64,000 bases of DNA, taken from positions 52,164-116,163 of the forward strand of contig CANTFL010000370.1 of assembly GCA_947650285.1 (NCBI GenBank). The letters run 5' to 3'. The notes beneath the pieces were generated by a model. That model saw only the letters and a program-made list of their open reading frames with translations, was not told where the DNA came from and did no database searches. How positions within the stretch are numbered: the stretch's first letter is position 1; the number at the start of each line of letters is the position of its first letter. Shown here piece by piece: positions 25,801-37,796 of the stretch. The translations under genes were made by a program, and so were the position numbers. Source of the stretch: Hyaloperonospora brassicae (Eukaryota > Oomycota > Peronosporomycetes > Peronosporales > Peronosporaceae).

Positions 25801-28800
25801 AAAAGCCACCCCGACACAAATGACATATTATTAGCTGTTATTCTTCGCATCATAATCATTTGACGATACTTGATATAATAGAAATCTGTTCGTCTTCTAA
25901 AGGTTTCAATTGACATAAAAAGCGCATAACCGCAGTATTGCATCGATTCCTTCATTGCAATTTACAACAAAACACATGTGTAATTTCAGCATTCACCATT
26001 AACGAAGACGTTAAATATTCTGGGATATCCAAGTGACAAATTGTTGGATAACGCGAAGCCAAATTCCCTCATCATCATCTAATTGTTCTATTTTAATCAC
26101 AGCGCCAAAACTAAACGTTGACCGTCGATCTTATCTTAATAAATTTGTTGCCGCTAACATGCAATACTAGATGATTTATAGGTGTCGGTCTTTATTCTAA
26201 CAGCAATGTCTCCATACACTGGATTATATTTTCCGATAATGACTCTTCGGCACCGAATACGTCTTGATAGACTCATTATCACATGATCTTTTATGTGTCC
26301 TGTCAGCATACCGGTCCCTTGCGCAAAGTTTTGTAATCGTAAATTCAGTTAGTATATAACATCTTATAATGTGTACTTTCACGCAACTGAAGCATATAGA
26401 CGCCCACCGATAGCCGTGCGATATTAAATAAAGAGAAAACATTGAGAGTTGATACTTGAAGCATATAAAAAACCACATTGTAGATGCCATTATTTAAGGA
26501 TGATGACGTTGAGCACGCATTTTATAAATTCACTTCGATGATCGTACGATTGCACTATACGGCGTTTGGTGAAATGCTCAATACGTACGCTACCAAATGC
26601 AGGTATATATACAGTTAAATCAACATGCACTGCCATCGTCGACCAATTAGTCTGCGAGACTATCGTTAAGTTGATAGTTAGCCATTAACTTGTCTCAAAT
26701 AAAGCCAAATAATGCCTCAAAGTCAATTGTAGCACGCAGTTGCAACGACCTCTTGACACTTATCCTATAGCCGATGTTAGCAAAATCATCGCCGAAAGAT
26801 CAGCAGTGAGGGCCTATGCACTATACAAAATTCGTGACAAGGACTTGACAATATATAAGCGCTTATGAACAGTAAAGGATCCTTTCTACTGATTTAAACG
26901 TATTCGGGTCCGTAAATACGCTATTCAAAATTTGCAACAAAGCGAAAACGGTCGTTCAATCGTTCGGGATGAAAGTCAATGAACTACATCTGTTGATTTG
27001 ATGGATGTGAGGCTCAGCACTGGTACGCGTGATATACATTAATTTGAAGACATGCATATCCGCACAGCTTAATGACAGTAAGAAAGAGAAATATAAATTC
27101 CTGACATCCTGGAAGGTACACGCTATTTACCAGTAACTTTCGTAAACCACTACTACATTCCATTCATATTAATATGTATACTTCACTCGCGCTGTAATCA
27201 GCTGATTGTAAATAAACAAATAAATGTTTTACAGACGCATAATAATACGCGAAATTACACAATTGGTCATCAGCAGGCATGTATTTTTTGAAATGCTGCT
27301 TAATTCTACTGTATGATGCTTGACTCTCGCCAGCGCTACCGTGGTCAGGTATGGCTTATTCAAAACAAATTATCCATAGCAAAAATATTATGCCTCAGCA
27401 CCAAGAGCATTATAAGATATCAAGGTCGTCACTGCGGGAGATGGAAGACTGTTCGACGACACCTTCGGGCCTAACCTGATTCTTCGCAGGTTTGTATCAA
27501 TGTACTGGTTGCAAAGCATTCATCGTGACCTCAAACTACAATTTGACTCGCTGAGTAAAGCTCTTCGATTGATTTCCCATCGATTGATGCGCAACTGCAC
27601 CAACAGTTATCCCGTGAACAATTTTCTCCTTTTGTTACGTTTAAGTGCGCTTCGTTCTACGACCAACAAATGCCGTGTAACATGCATTTCTTCTTGTGTT
27701 AAGAAGGCGGCATCAACTACCAGTGTGAAGAAAAATTCATGCTAATGAAAGTGATGTTCTGAATGTTCCGAGGATTGGCTGATAAAAAGATGCGGTCGTT
27801 TAATCAGCGAGCGAGATCAGTAATAGTGTGTCCGTCTCTGCCAAAAAAAGGAGCCTATTACAATATATTAAAATAAAGGGTGGGTGGTAAGTGGTAGGTA
27901 GCAAAAAGAAAGTAATTCATAAGGTTTTCAATTTTATAATATACTCTAGTTTTGTCACGACACAATATTTTAGTTCACTTGACATCATCATCTTCTATTA
28001 TAAAAACGCTTGGCTTTAAACATCGATTAAATGTATCGATACCAGTATAAGAAGAAAAATTCGAATCCATAATTATTCATCTAATTCTTCGTGAATGCAA
28101 AAACCAAAAAATAATTAAAGGGTGTACGATTAATACATTTACGGCTAAATCTGATTGGTATTCGTTTTTCGGGCTAGTATAGGTTATGCGTAAGAGTTGA
28201 AACTGCGCTCTAATTGCTGCAAATAATATGTTTTGATCGAGACACAATCTCAGCGCGCAAGGGCCTTGGTATACAGTTTATAGCTCCTTCAATATAATGT
28301 CGACATCGGCGCGTATATTCGTACTAGGCGAGTCCCGAGATCCAACAATTGCCCCGTACATATATGTTCAACATAGTGAGAATATCAGTTATCGCCATGA
28401 GTCTACAACTACAGTCGTAAGCTTTACGGCATCAACTTTATCTGTCCTCTAAACGCTGATTCGCCAGCCTTATGCACGTTATTCAACGTTTGAGATTTTT
28501 TGCCATGTAATTCATTTTATTGCGTTGTACCGCAACATATTGATCTGTTAGGAACCATGCTACCAAATTATCACAGTAATTTTTGGCTTTGATATTGAAC
28601 ATGCTCGGTCTCGATGATTCTGGCGTGTTCATATATTTTTTATAGCAGACAAGCATCAAAGGGCTGTTGTTGTAAAACTAAATTACGTTTAAGCTTTATA
28701 ACAGCGTTTTATATCAAGCTTGGCTGAAGTGAGCGCGTTCCATCAACCAAAACAAATGAAAATTTTGCCGACCTTAAAGCTCAGACTTCAGTATATAAAT

Positions 28801-29999
28801 CAGAGATTCAATAGCGTATATTTCATCAAATCATCGTTATAAATTAATTAGCGTAAATGGTCATTATCTTGTCACTGTTCGCTGTCGAAAAAAACACGTG
28901 ATCGTCATATAGAATTTAAGTGAAGTAAGTTGTAAAGAGAATTAGCGTCGATTCTGTGTGTAATATAAGTATGCTTAAAATGATCGCTGTGACGCTGGGT
29001 GCCATTGAATTTCATAAGTATGATGTACACAAAAAATTTTGGACCAAAAAAGTGTCGATTTTGAGTTCATATGACCTCAGATACTTAACAAATGTTCATG
29101 TAACAGTTTTCATTCACCATATCTTATTTTTAAAGAAATTGTCACGTTTGTCTTAGAATTTGATACATGCGTCGCTGTATGAAAGGAACATTTGGTCGCC
29201 CGAAATTTCGGCAAATTCCATGAAATGATTCCAACGCACAACCATGCCTCAGTGACAGAAATGGCAAAAATAGATAGAAAGTCAAGGCCGGGTAAAGCCA
29301 ATGTACAAACAGATTATTTGATCGTTTTTAGTCGCTTTCATCAATTGCTATAACTCTATTACGCAGCTTTATATTCCTCGCTGGAACGGGTCACAATTTA
29401 TTACCTACTGGGACACCAGTACGTACTCAACTCTCACTAAATAGTAATGGTCTTATTATACAGAGGAAGCGTAACAAACTAAAGCAAGACTTTCGTAGTG
29501 AGAAAAAGAAAACATTTATTGTAAATAATCAAGTCCTATATCTCTTGTTTTCTATTTTGATCTGAATCATTTATATTTATTCAAACAAATATATCATGCC
29601 GTCTGGTCACCACCCATTGCGCGGGTCTAGCACCAACTGGTGAATAAATATACTCACGGTTTTATGCAATCATTCAACGCTAGGGTTATCTCAACCATAT
29701 CCCTATACATAGTGATAGCATTAAAAAAATAAACATAATTTTCTTTATTTCCATTTTCAACAAAAGCACCTTTCCTATAAGGGGGCGGCCCGTTACACTC
29801 TCGTTTTAAGAGTATAAAGTTGCTCGATCGCTTATATTATACCTAAAGACGAGAACCGCTGAGGAGTTCTTAGGTTTCACTTAATTAGGCTTCAGCCCTT
29901 ACATTAAACAACTTTTTTAAATTATAAGGCCTCTAGATTCTACAGTTATATTGATGTTTTAATTCTCCGAATTCTAAAAACATCAGGTCGATCTCAAAG
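19844..29999. other. AT-rich gene desert
   Basis: Ten kilobases of AT-rich sequence with no recognisable coding region, RNA gene or element terminus. The longest open frame, 24055-23579 on the minus strand (158 codons), has biased composition and no domain or signal peptide and is probably chance. A shorter frame at 22269-22466 is lysine-rich and unrecognised. This may be ancient decayed transposon DNA. Confidence 0.45.
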
Positions 30000-30099
30000 A
30001 CTCATTATTATCGTTACAAGAAATACAGAAATATTCGAATTGCGACGCAGCATAAAACAGAGCGCACTTGGCATAGCGGACATTGCTGCGTGGTGCCTT

Positions 30100-31100
30100 A
30101 TCATGATTGTTCTTAAGAGCACGGAACGGCGTAATAGACCACATTGCTTTCGGCGTTTTTTATATGGCCAATGAAACAGCCAGAACTGTGCGATATCTTC
30201 AATCTTCCTCCAGCCCGTCAGGCGTTACCGGGTCTTGTACCTTTGTCTCTTGTGCTTTTGCTGCTGCCCGGACTCTGGCTGCACTATGCCGTCGACTCCA
30301 TTTTTCGATTCGAGATTAGCTTCTACGTGCCTTCATGTAAACGAAATTCGTAATCTCTTCGCCATCTACCAACGCCGCGCAGCACATGAGTGGCTAAAGA
30401 CAGGTCTTCATTTTCTATACACGTAAAGAGCTTTGGAGGGTTTCAACGCTGTATCGGTAAAGATTGATCTGCTGGCCTGTTCACGCACGAAGAATTGAAG
30501 CTCGATGGTATTTTTAATGTTGGGCGCTTTTTGTCTCGCCTGGGCAACGCTTCTATGCTCTCAGTCAGCGTTTATATGCCGAACGTCTACATTTATAGCG
30601 GCTTTAGATAGATACGCAAGTTTTTCGGATGTGTTAATGACGTGAAGGCAGCGACAAAAACACTGATGTTTGTAAAATCGCTAAAATTTAGGATCGCTAT
30701 GCGTTGATGTCAGCTATGCTACACGGCATGCTGCCCTTCAGCGTATTTTAGACAGTTGGATACCTGATGATCTACGTGTTTTCGCGCTGTTGTTGATCGG
30801 TTATCGTTACCGGCTGCTGTATCTTCATCGGGGTATTGATTAAATTATTGGTCATGGGAACGCCAGATTTAATTTAGCTCTCCTGATTTACAGGACGAAC
30901 GAAATGGGCGAACCGGTGTCTTGCCCTTAGCTAAAGATGCTTTGATTCCGATGATATTGGACGTGAGTATTGCGGAACATGATGCTGATGGTGTAGTCGA
31001 TTAATATATTGATCTTTGCGCTAGGTATAAGATGCCGATAGATGATGGTGCGCACTCTGGCTGGTATTATTCTATCAATGGTTTCCCTTCGATACAGTGT
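30100..31100 (+). pseudogene. Unrecognised decayed coding remnant
   Basis: Base composition rises towards 50% GC and plus-strand frames show protein-like segments in shifting frames. A frame from 30144 reads KQPELCDIFNLPPARQALPG followed by a leucine-rich hydrophobic run (about VPLSLVLLLLPGLWL). Another frame continues NEIRNLFAIYQRRAAHEWLK, and later pieces read GIFNVGRFLSRLGN and DLRVFALLLIGYRYRLLYLH. Stops and frame changes separate them. I do not recognise the family. It looks like a dead gene or transposon ORF rather than random sequence. Confidence 0.35.
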
Positions 31101-31659
31101 TGTTTAAATAGTAATGTGAGAAGTGACTTGAAGTTGCCGTGACCGATTTCTTGTCTCTGACTGACTAATTTCTGGTTGCGGCTCGTTCTCCATCGGGCGT
31201 AGCTTTGACCTCACTTACATCCAGTCTATCGACTGCGTTTGCGATCGTAAATACATCTATGTGTTGAGATTACGTAGACTATTCACACATTGTCTGCATA
31301 AGATAGCACACCAATATAGAAATTGAAATGACGACTAGCATCGGCTTGGTTTAGGTGGGTACGACATTAATTACGAATAGATATACGATATTGACATCGC
31401 AACACATTTTAACCTTAAGTGATAAAACAATTAATCGTGATAAATCTCCAGTTGTTAAAAGCTTAAACATCTGATTAGAGAGCTATTTTGACAAAAATTA
31501 TTGCGTAGTTGAACTAAGTTATTTGCATAGTGATGTCATCGTAGTAAAAAGAAAATGTATATTTCTTACGACATTCAAACATCAACATCACGGTTCAATG
31601 TTAAATGCAGAATTGATAGCATCAAGCTCATGATCGAAATGCGCTATATCCTCCTTCTG

Positions 31660-33680
31660 TCGCAATGCTAAAGGCGATGCAGGCAATGCTTGTGATTGTG
31701 CATATGACGTCGTGTACTTGCGTTGTGCCCCAAATTCTTACAGCGTCCACATCGTCGATGTCTTTTTGGATTAAATGCGCTCTCTACATGCTTTAATCGA
31801 GATAAATTGTGGCGGGTAGAACCTGTTGGGCGCCCGCTCGTTCTTACCAGCACAGGATTACGTATTGCGGAATCTAGAGCAGCGATAGCATGATCGTATA
31901 GCATCCTTTTCTAACTTCTGTCAGCATTTACATACCTCTCAAGAAGTACTCTTAGCACAGTATCATAACCGAAAACATCATATCTGACATCTCTCGGTGT
32001 CAGCCCTTCGTGTTGGAGGTTGGACAAAATACCAATGCTGGTCAAAAGATTGTACTCTAAACGGCCGATGCAATCTGATTTTTGCATGACGACAAAGATG
32101 TCCCATGTTGTTTGTCATCATATTCTGACAAGGTCCTGGGTCACGTCTTTTGATTTATCGACGATGTGCCAGTACACCTGCAACGTATCTTTCCCATTAC
32201 TTCTGCAAACATAGGTCTTAGCTGCATTTTGACGATGGCGCGTTCCCTTGCATTTTGATGGCTGAATATAGCAAGTTGGCCGTGGTAAGCCAACCCAGAG
32301 CTGTGCTTACCTACCATAGATCACCCATGGGCAAATGTATAAATAAGTAGCTGAACTACCAATATCATCAAGTCTAAATTATGAAACTTACGTTTGGGTC
32401 CGTTTAATCACTTCTCGATAGCCGCATGCGCGCTCACGACACGTGACATTGACACACGACCATAATGTAGACAACCATGCAAGTAGCAAGAAACGAACGT
32501 CTTCTCGTAAATCAGCCAAGAATCATCCAGATACTTCATTACATGAGCTGGTAGATTGACCTTCATCGTACCAAGCTGGTGGTCATACTCTGTCGTTGAT
32601 TGAGCTTGTAATAACAATTCCGCGTGAGCTAAAATTGTTTAAACTTCGTCGTGGCGTCAAAATTTCTCCGCATCTTGGCGGTGATGTTATTGTGTATGTG
32701 CGATCCACTAATCTGTGTCATCTCGAAGAATAATCAGTTACCGAGCGCGTTCATTAATGCCATCTCGCGATCAACAACAAATGTTATTTGTGTAGCGATG
32801 TCGAACGTCCCAAATACCCGCCTCAGGTTCAGCATAGTAAAGATGCAGTCGTCTTGTGTGTCGTTTCTCATAAAGCAATAGGCATAAGTGTAGTTGTGGT
32901 TGGTTGCGGTTACACCCACAGTGTGCAGAAGGGGTTGTTGAAATCGATTGGTCTTGTAAGTGGTGTCAGCCAAAAATACCCGACTTGCGCTGAAACAGGC
33001 AGTGAAAATTCTGGCAGAGGGAAACACGATAAATAGGTACGTGAGCCGCTGCGAAGCATCAAATTTTGCGTAGTAAGGCGCATTGTCGTTTTTGTCATTG
33101 CTTGTGAATGGTCTTTTAAGCTAGTGTGTAAGCGGAGACCTTTCTACTCGCAATCTGTGGCGCTCATTTGCGCGATAGTTGTATATATAGCACGCAATCA
33201 CTTACAAAATTAGATTGCCGAAAGGAGACAACGATGCGACCAGCTGTGATGCCTGCACGCAGACTCGCAATCACCGATTGTTCAATTTCTTCCGTCAGAG
33301 CACGTGCACGTCGGTGCACCTTGATATCTACAATGGGATCATAATTATGCGCTTCATGAGTGATGTTAATAAGCCACTGATTGGGTTGTTCTTGACGTCA
33401 CTGTCGTGTGATCGTGGTAGAGAAGAAGCAGCCAGTGGCGCGGACAAAGCCGATGCGCTGACAAAGAGGCGCTGTATCTGACTCTGTATTAGAATAAGGT
33501 CGGCGGCCGTTGCATGAGCACTGCAGATCCACTGAATCAACCTCATTATCCTTGCGATGACTCATCCTCTGTTGCCATTTAAATTTTGTAACATAGAATG
33601 TCGGTAGTGCTAGCTCGTCAAGAGCGTGGTGGACTTCGTCCACAGAATCAACCGCATCTTCTGTGATCTAATAAAGGCCT
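31660..33680 (-). pseudogene. MULE (Mutator-like) transposase remnant
   Basis: Minus-strand fragments appear in the right order for an oomycete MULE transposase. First comes an N-terminal segment, VDEVHHALDELALPTFYVTK (about 33650). Next is IVDIKVHRRARALTEEIEQS with IASLRAGITAGR (about 33340-33210). The transposase core includes VFLADTTYKTNRFQQPLLH and FVVDREMALMNAL (33027-32734), the first being the D-containing DDE segment. Then come LLQAQSTTEYDHQLG and YEKTFVSCYLHGCLHYGRVS (32617-32408). The C-terminal zinc knuckle is RRCGRCKNLGHNA (31904-31668), preceded by VRTSGRPTGST. Several frameshifts and stops are present. I did not find terminal inverted repeats or a 9-bp target duplication, so element borders are not defined. 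Confidence 0.8.
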
Positions 33681-33699
33681 TTCATATGGCTTTTAAGAA

Positions 33700-35481
33700 A
33701 GGTCGTCACTGGTCTGATTAACTCAATGATCTGAGATGAATATACGTTGTTAATTTAACAAAATTTTAATTACAGTTTTATATTAAGTGACCATCATATC
33801 TAAAAACTTGTTTAATGTATGGGGTAATGGCTCATTAGCGATCACTGAAGGCTTATTAGCGGCTCTCAAAAATAAATGGTTTCTTTTTACTATGAAGCAA
33901 AAAGAACGGATCATATTCAAACAGAAATGAATAAAGGAATACTATTTTATTACCCCATTGAAGTGTTCCCTTTTGATTGTGTGGTGTCTATTAAACAAAA
34001 TCATTACATTAAAACTTGTTTATAGCTTAAATGTCACTTCAAAAGGAACGTATGTGGCAACAGCACGATGCATCTACAATCTGTAAATTTCATTATACGA
34101 GTAAAAAGTGTTGCTGCGAAAATAAAAATGAGAAGTCATAGTGGAATACGGCCGTTTGTGCAAGAATGGTGAACGCAACGTATGTGGGTGGAACTATAGG
34201 TTTCGAAGATGCGCTTAAACATGATATCGGAAAACAGATGTTTTCCTATTGATCGTTATTATCTTTTATAAAGAGCTAATTTTAGCTTTAAATACGTACT
34301 ACTCGTGTATAAACGGTGCATCGTGCGGCCGTAGGTCGAATTTTGCGTTGTGGCGTGTAATCACGTCAATGTGAGCAAGCTAGTAAAAACAAAAATATAG
34401 ATACCGTTACTGAGCTATAATAAATGTATATGAAATCCTTTGTAAATGGCTTTCATATATTCTGTTTGAAGTAAGATAGGTTACAAATGTGTTCAAATTT
34501 TGGAAGCAGTAATTTGTACACACAACCTTCCTCACCGTTCACTCGCATTCCAACCCAGTCGGCATAAAGCGTTGACTGCGGAGAGCCGATTCCATTAAAG
34601 TACTCTTGGAATAGAAATTTCAGAATCCGCGAATCGTGGATTGCTGACTTTATCGTTCTCTTCATCTGTGTCCAAAATCACCGATTTACGGAGGCAATTT
34701 AACTGGTCTATTGTCTGTTGAAGTTTATAGGCTCGTACTTTGTACCCGTCATTTGGCTGGCTCGATTCCTTTGAAAATCCATGGATTTTTAAATGTTGCT
34801 TATAATTAGGAATTTAAGTCTCGTTGATCGCTGTACAGGTATATGCGTAGGGCGGACTTGTACTGTAAAACTTTGGTCAATGATTGCCAATTGTTCCTAA
34901 TCTGAGATAGCCTGATCTATCGGTCTTGCAAACGCTGATATCGTATAAACGAAGCCTGATCCGTATGATTATGCCGATGAAATAATTGGGACAAATTCAT
35001 ACCGGCAAGATTAGCGGTAGCCTGTTTTGGTCAGTCAAAAATGGGCTGTCGCGTCCTAGGCGTAGCTTACTGAGTCCGGTCCCTAATTAGTATAGCCTGT
35101 TTTGCAGTTATACACTCTGGACATGCAAATAAGAGGAATTACTTGAGACCAAGCGAGGTCGATGTCGAAGCCCTACGTCTTCGAAAAGACAAAGAATACA
35201 CCTGAAGAAGCGGTCTGCGGTGCCTTTTGCTAGTGAAGTTGATACTGTTCAGCTAATATTTACACTTAAAGCAATAATATCACTTTATCGTAACTTACGG
35301 AATACATTAATGGTCAATATTAAGTTCTTGCAATTCCTCCGCTCTAAATACGTATCGGAACCACATGGCATGTGCGATAGTAATAACGCCAGTACCCGAA
35401 ATACTGTCTACAAACTCCAATATTGTGTCAATGTTTTTGTTTAGTGCGTACATCCACGAATTGCAGTACATATGGTTGGAT
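33700..35481. other. Intergenic, no recognised gene
   Basis: AT-rich; only frames below 75 codons are present, with no domains. It ends at the outer border of the copia LTR. Confidence 0.45.
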
Positions 35482-35672
35482 TGAGGTTGTTGTTGGAGGC
35501 AAATGCCGAAGTGAGTAATTTTAAGTTACCTAAAACTACAATTTGTTATCCTCCTTTCATCCGATGTCCTTTTAAATCGTCAGCTTACTATCCATAACAT
35601 TTCAGCCAATCACGTGAACGTATCCGAAATTCTGGGTAACCGTTCACTCGGTCCCGAACTGTGCAGGAGCGG
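35482..35672 (-). repeat. Copia 3' LTR, distal part
   Basis: It matches 47781-47973 with about 15% differences, including GTTATCCTCCTTTC and TCACTCGGTC segments. The LTR resumes after the gypsy insertion at 43649-43664. Confidence 0.85.
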
Positions 35673-36061
35673 TGTAACGGGGCACACCCTTGCGTAACTT
35701 AACGCAAGGGATTTGGGTGCCCCGACGGACGTACACGTGGCGAGCGAGGAAGCGTAGGTAGGGTAAAAGTAGAACTGTTATATTAATAAATTAAGTCTTT
35801 AAACTACTGTCTCTTCGTTTGACTTAATTCAATTATACTAATATAACTGCATGTATGGTGACGTCTCGTCACCACTCATTGCGCGCGTCTTGCGGCGATT
35901 GGTGGGTTGATATCATCACGATATCAACCAATGAACGAGACCCTTTGGTCGACCCTTCAATATCACCACTTTGGTGATATTGTTTAAAGAATATCCATCT
36001 TATATTCTTTATTGTCACTTTCCTTAAGTGACAATATCATGTAACGGGCTGCCCCGTTACA
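35673..36061 (-). repeat. 3' LTR of gypsy family 1
   Basis: 389 bp; termini TGTAACGGGG and CCCCGTTACA. Successive hairpins run along it, including CCCTTGCGT/ACGCAAGGG, GGTGACG/CGTCACC and TTGATATC/GATATCAA, and the terminal 9-bp stem is TGTAACGGG/CCCGTTACA. Confidence 0.95.
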
Positions 36062-36073
36062 TCACCCCCCCTT
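36062..36073 (-). promoter_or_regulatory. Polypurine tract of gypsy family 1
   Basis: On the minus strand AAGGGGGGGTGA sits directly upstream of the 3' LTR, the expected place and composition for the plus-strand DNA primer. The same tract abuts the LTR of the second copy at 60763. Confidence 0.8.
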
Positions 36074-36175
36074 AACTGATAGTCACCGTGTGACTATCGA
36101 AATATGGAGGCCACCCGTTGGCCACCATTGGGACAGGGAGCACTTGTTTGGTCCGTTCCACTCACTTTCCGCTTG

Positions 36176-36206
36176 ACCTCGCATAGTTAACATGTCTATG
36201 CGAGGT
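36176..36206 (+). promoter_or_regulatory. 11-bp hairpin holding the antisense ORF start codon in its loop
   Basis: Arms ACCTCGCATAG (36176-36186) and CTATGCGAGGT (36196-36206) are perfectly complementary and enclose a 9-nt loop that contains the ATG at 36192. In the second copy (60876-60906) the same hairpin is partly decayed. A start codon in a loop could influence translation of the antisense ORF; that role is inferred. Confidence 0.7.
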
Positions 36207-37796
36207 GACTCAAGACCCACACAGCCTGGTGCTGTGCAAGCCTCTGCGGCAGACGCTTCGTCGTCTGCCGCCCCTTCTTCGCCTGCAGCAACAGGTGCTG
36301 CAGGTGCACGCGGTATCACGCCGCGTGCGCACGATGACCCCGATGTGGAGGTCATCTACTCTGGCGAGTCAGACGTGTCTGACTCGGGCAATGCTCCAGA
36401 GGCGTCTCGCTCACCGGCGACGCCTCGGTATTCGCCAAGGCCACTGCCGAACGAACGGACTCGTGATTCGCATCACAGTCTGTTCGGCAGTGATGACGAT
36501 GATCAGGGTGGTGAGTTCTATTCTTCACCACCGCCGGCTCGTGCGTCTTCGCACGAGCGTGATGACGATGGCGCGAGCCGTCGTCAATCTGGGAGCCGTG
36601 GTACCGACAAGGGTACCACTGTGAAGCGTGATGAGTTGAAGCCGTGGCGTTTGCCCGAACAACTCATCAATAGCCTGTCTCACGAGACAGGCCAACACCA
36701 TCGAATACCCTTATTCGATGCGACTGAGCTTCACGGCTTGGATCCCAGCGCGAAGAACTTTCGCGCTGAAGAAGACTTTTATCTCGATGTCTTCCTTAGA
36801 CATCGATGGTACAATAGCAACCAAAAGCGTGACAAAACATCGCTTTTGGCTGCGTGGAACGCGTTCGTCCAAAACGTAAAGAATTTTGGACGAGAAGGGT
36901 GGCTCAAGAAACTTGAGGCAACACGCCTCAGGTTCGAACGGCGAACGCCAACCGGTGCTAGGTACCGGTTGCATTGTTTATCGAGTGAGGCAGGCATTCC
37001 TTGCCTCACATGGGGAGACCCTTGTGCGAGTTGTGTTGACAACTCGCAGCGTGCACATAGGGATGTGTACTCCCTAAATTCGCCCTGGGGAAGGGCACAT
37101 CTCTCGGACGAGATGCGTGACGCGATTGCAAACTTGCAATCCGTCTACAAGCGCCTAGGGCGCGTGTTTACCGATGGGCCACAGGACTCATCGGATGGGT
37201 CTCGTCATACTGGTGGACGAGACCTTCAACATCCATTAACAGCTGAGAGCGGGGCTCCCAGCTGTTCCAAGAAGGTGGATACCCCCGCCACTGGACGAGG
37301 TAGCTCGTCCTTGATCCTGAATCGTCACGGTGATTCAAGATACGCTCCACTAGAAAGCGTTGATCACCGTGAGCATCCACCAAAGGATGTGGTGGAGGAG
37401 GAAAGACCTCCTCCAGAACCCCAGGCCCACCATCTCGACCCTTACGAGATGGATCGCGCAATCGATGAATTGCGCGATGACTTGAAGCACGAGCGCGACC
37501 GACGCTACGCTTTGACCGACACCGTGCGGAAGAACCGCAAGGGTCACGAGGCTGATCGGGCGAGGGATCGCGCCGATTATGCCACGGCGCAGCTTCAGGT
37601 CGAGCGGGATGTCCGCTCCCTTTTCGGCGAGCTGGCGACAGCTCGCGGAGAGATAACTCGGTTGAATACCGAGGTATCATATCTGCGCGACCAGACGGAT
37701 CGTCTGGAGCGCGAACGCAAGAACTTGATGGATGTTCTTGAACGTGGGGGCTATCTTCATCGGAAGAAGAAGGCTCGTACTGACAGTACGACCTAA
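36192..37796 (+). CDS. Antisense ORF of gypsy family 1 (534 aa, unknown function)
   Basis: An uninterrupted 534-codon frame runs from ATG 36192 on the strand opposite gag-pol, between the 3' LTR and the end of pol. Residues 1-145 are low-complexity, rich in S, A, P and D, with an acidic patch near DVEVIYSGESDVSDSG. Residues about 150-335 look folded (LKPWRLPEQLINSLSHETG, FYLDVFLRHRWYNSNQKRDK, GREGWLKKLEATRLRFERR). They include a cysteine cluster, C-x7-C-x6-C-x2-C, in the segment around CLTWGDPCASC that could bind metal. Residues about 415-515 are strongly coiled-coil (DRAIDELRDDLKHERDRR, TRLNTEVSYLRDQTDRLERE), followed by a basic tail, HRKKKARTD. The same frame is kept in the second copy (60894-62497) with one frameshift, which argues that it is real. 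The last ~210 codons lie opposite the pol C-terminus including the chromodomain. I recognise no family. Antisense ORFs at this position are known in some plant gypsy elements, but I see no similarity I can name. Confidence 0.8.
   Translation: MSMRGDSRPTQPGAVQASAADASSSAAPSSPAATGAAGARGITPRAHDDPDVEVIYSGESDVSDSGNAPEASRSPATPRYSPRPLPNERTRDSHHSLFGSDDDDQGGEFYSSPPPARASSHERDDDGASRRQSGSRGTDKGTTVKRDELKPWRLPEQLINSLSHETGQHHRIPLFDATELHGLDPSAKNFRAEEDFYLDVFLRHRWYNSNQKRDKTSLLAAWNAFVQNVKNFGREGWLKKLEATRLRFERRTPTGARYRLHCLSSEAGIPCLTWGDPCASCVDNSQRAHRDVYSLNSPWGRAHLSDEMRDAIANLQSVYKRLGRVFTDGPQDSSDGSRHTGGRDLQHPLTAESGAPSCSKKVDTPATGRGSSSLILNRHGDSRYAPLESVDHREHPPKDVVEEERPPPEPQAHHLDPYEMDRAIDELRDDLKHERDRRYALTDTVRKNRKGHEADRARDRADYATAQLQVERDVRSLFGELATARGEITRLNTEVSYLRDQTDRLERERKNLMDVLERGGYLHRKKKARTDSTT

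Noticed and set aside
29780..29800. GGCGGCCCGTTACA, similar to a gypsy LTR end
   Set aside because: No other LTR features, partner end or target duplication could be found nearby; probably chance or a remnant too decayed to define.
36176..37300. Regularly spaced inverted repeats as a CRISPR-like array
   Set aside because: Every hairpin has a different sequence; there is no repeated unit, and the DNA is coding sequence of a eukaryotic retrotransposon.
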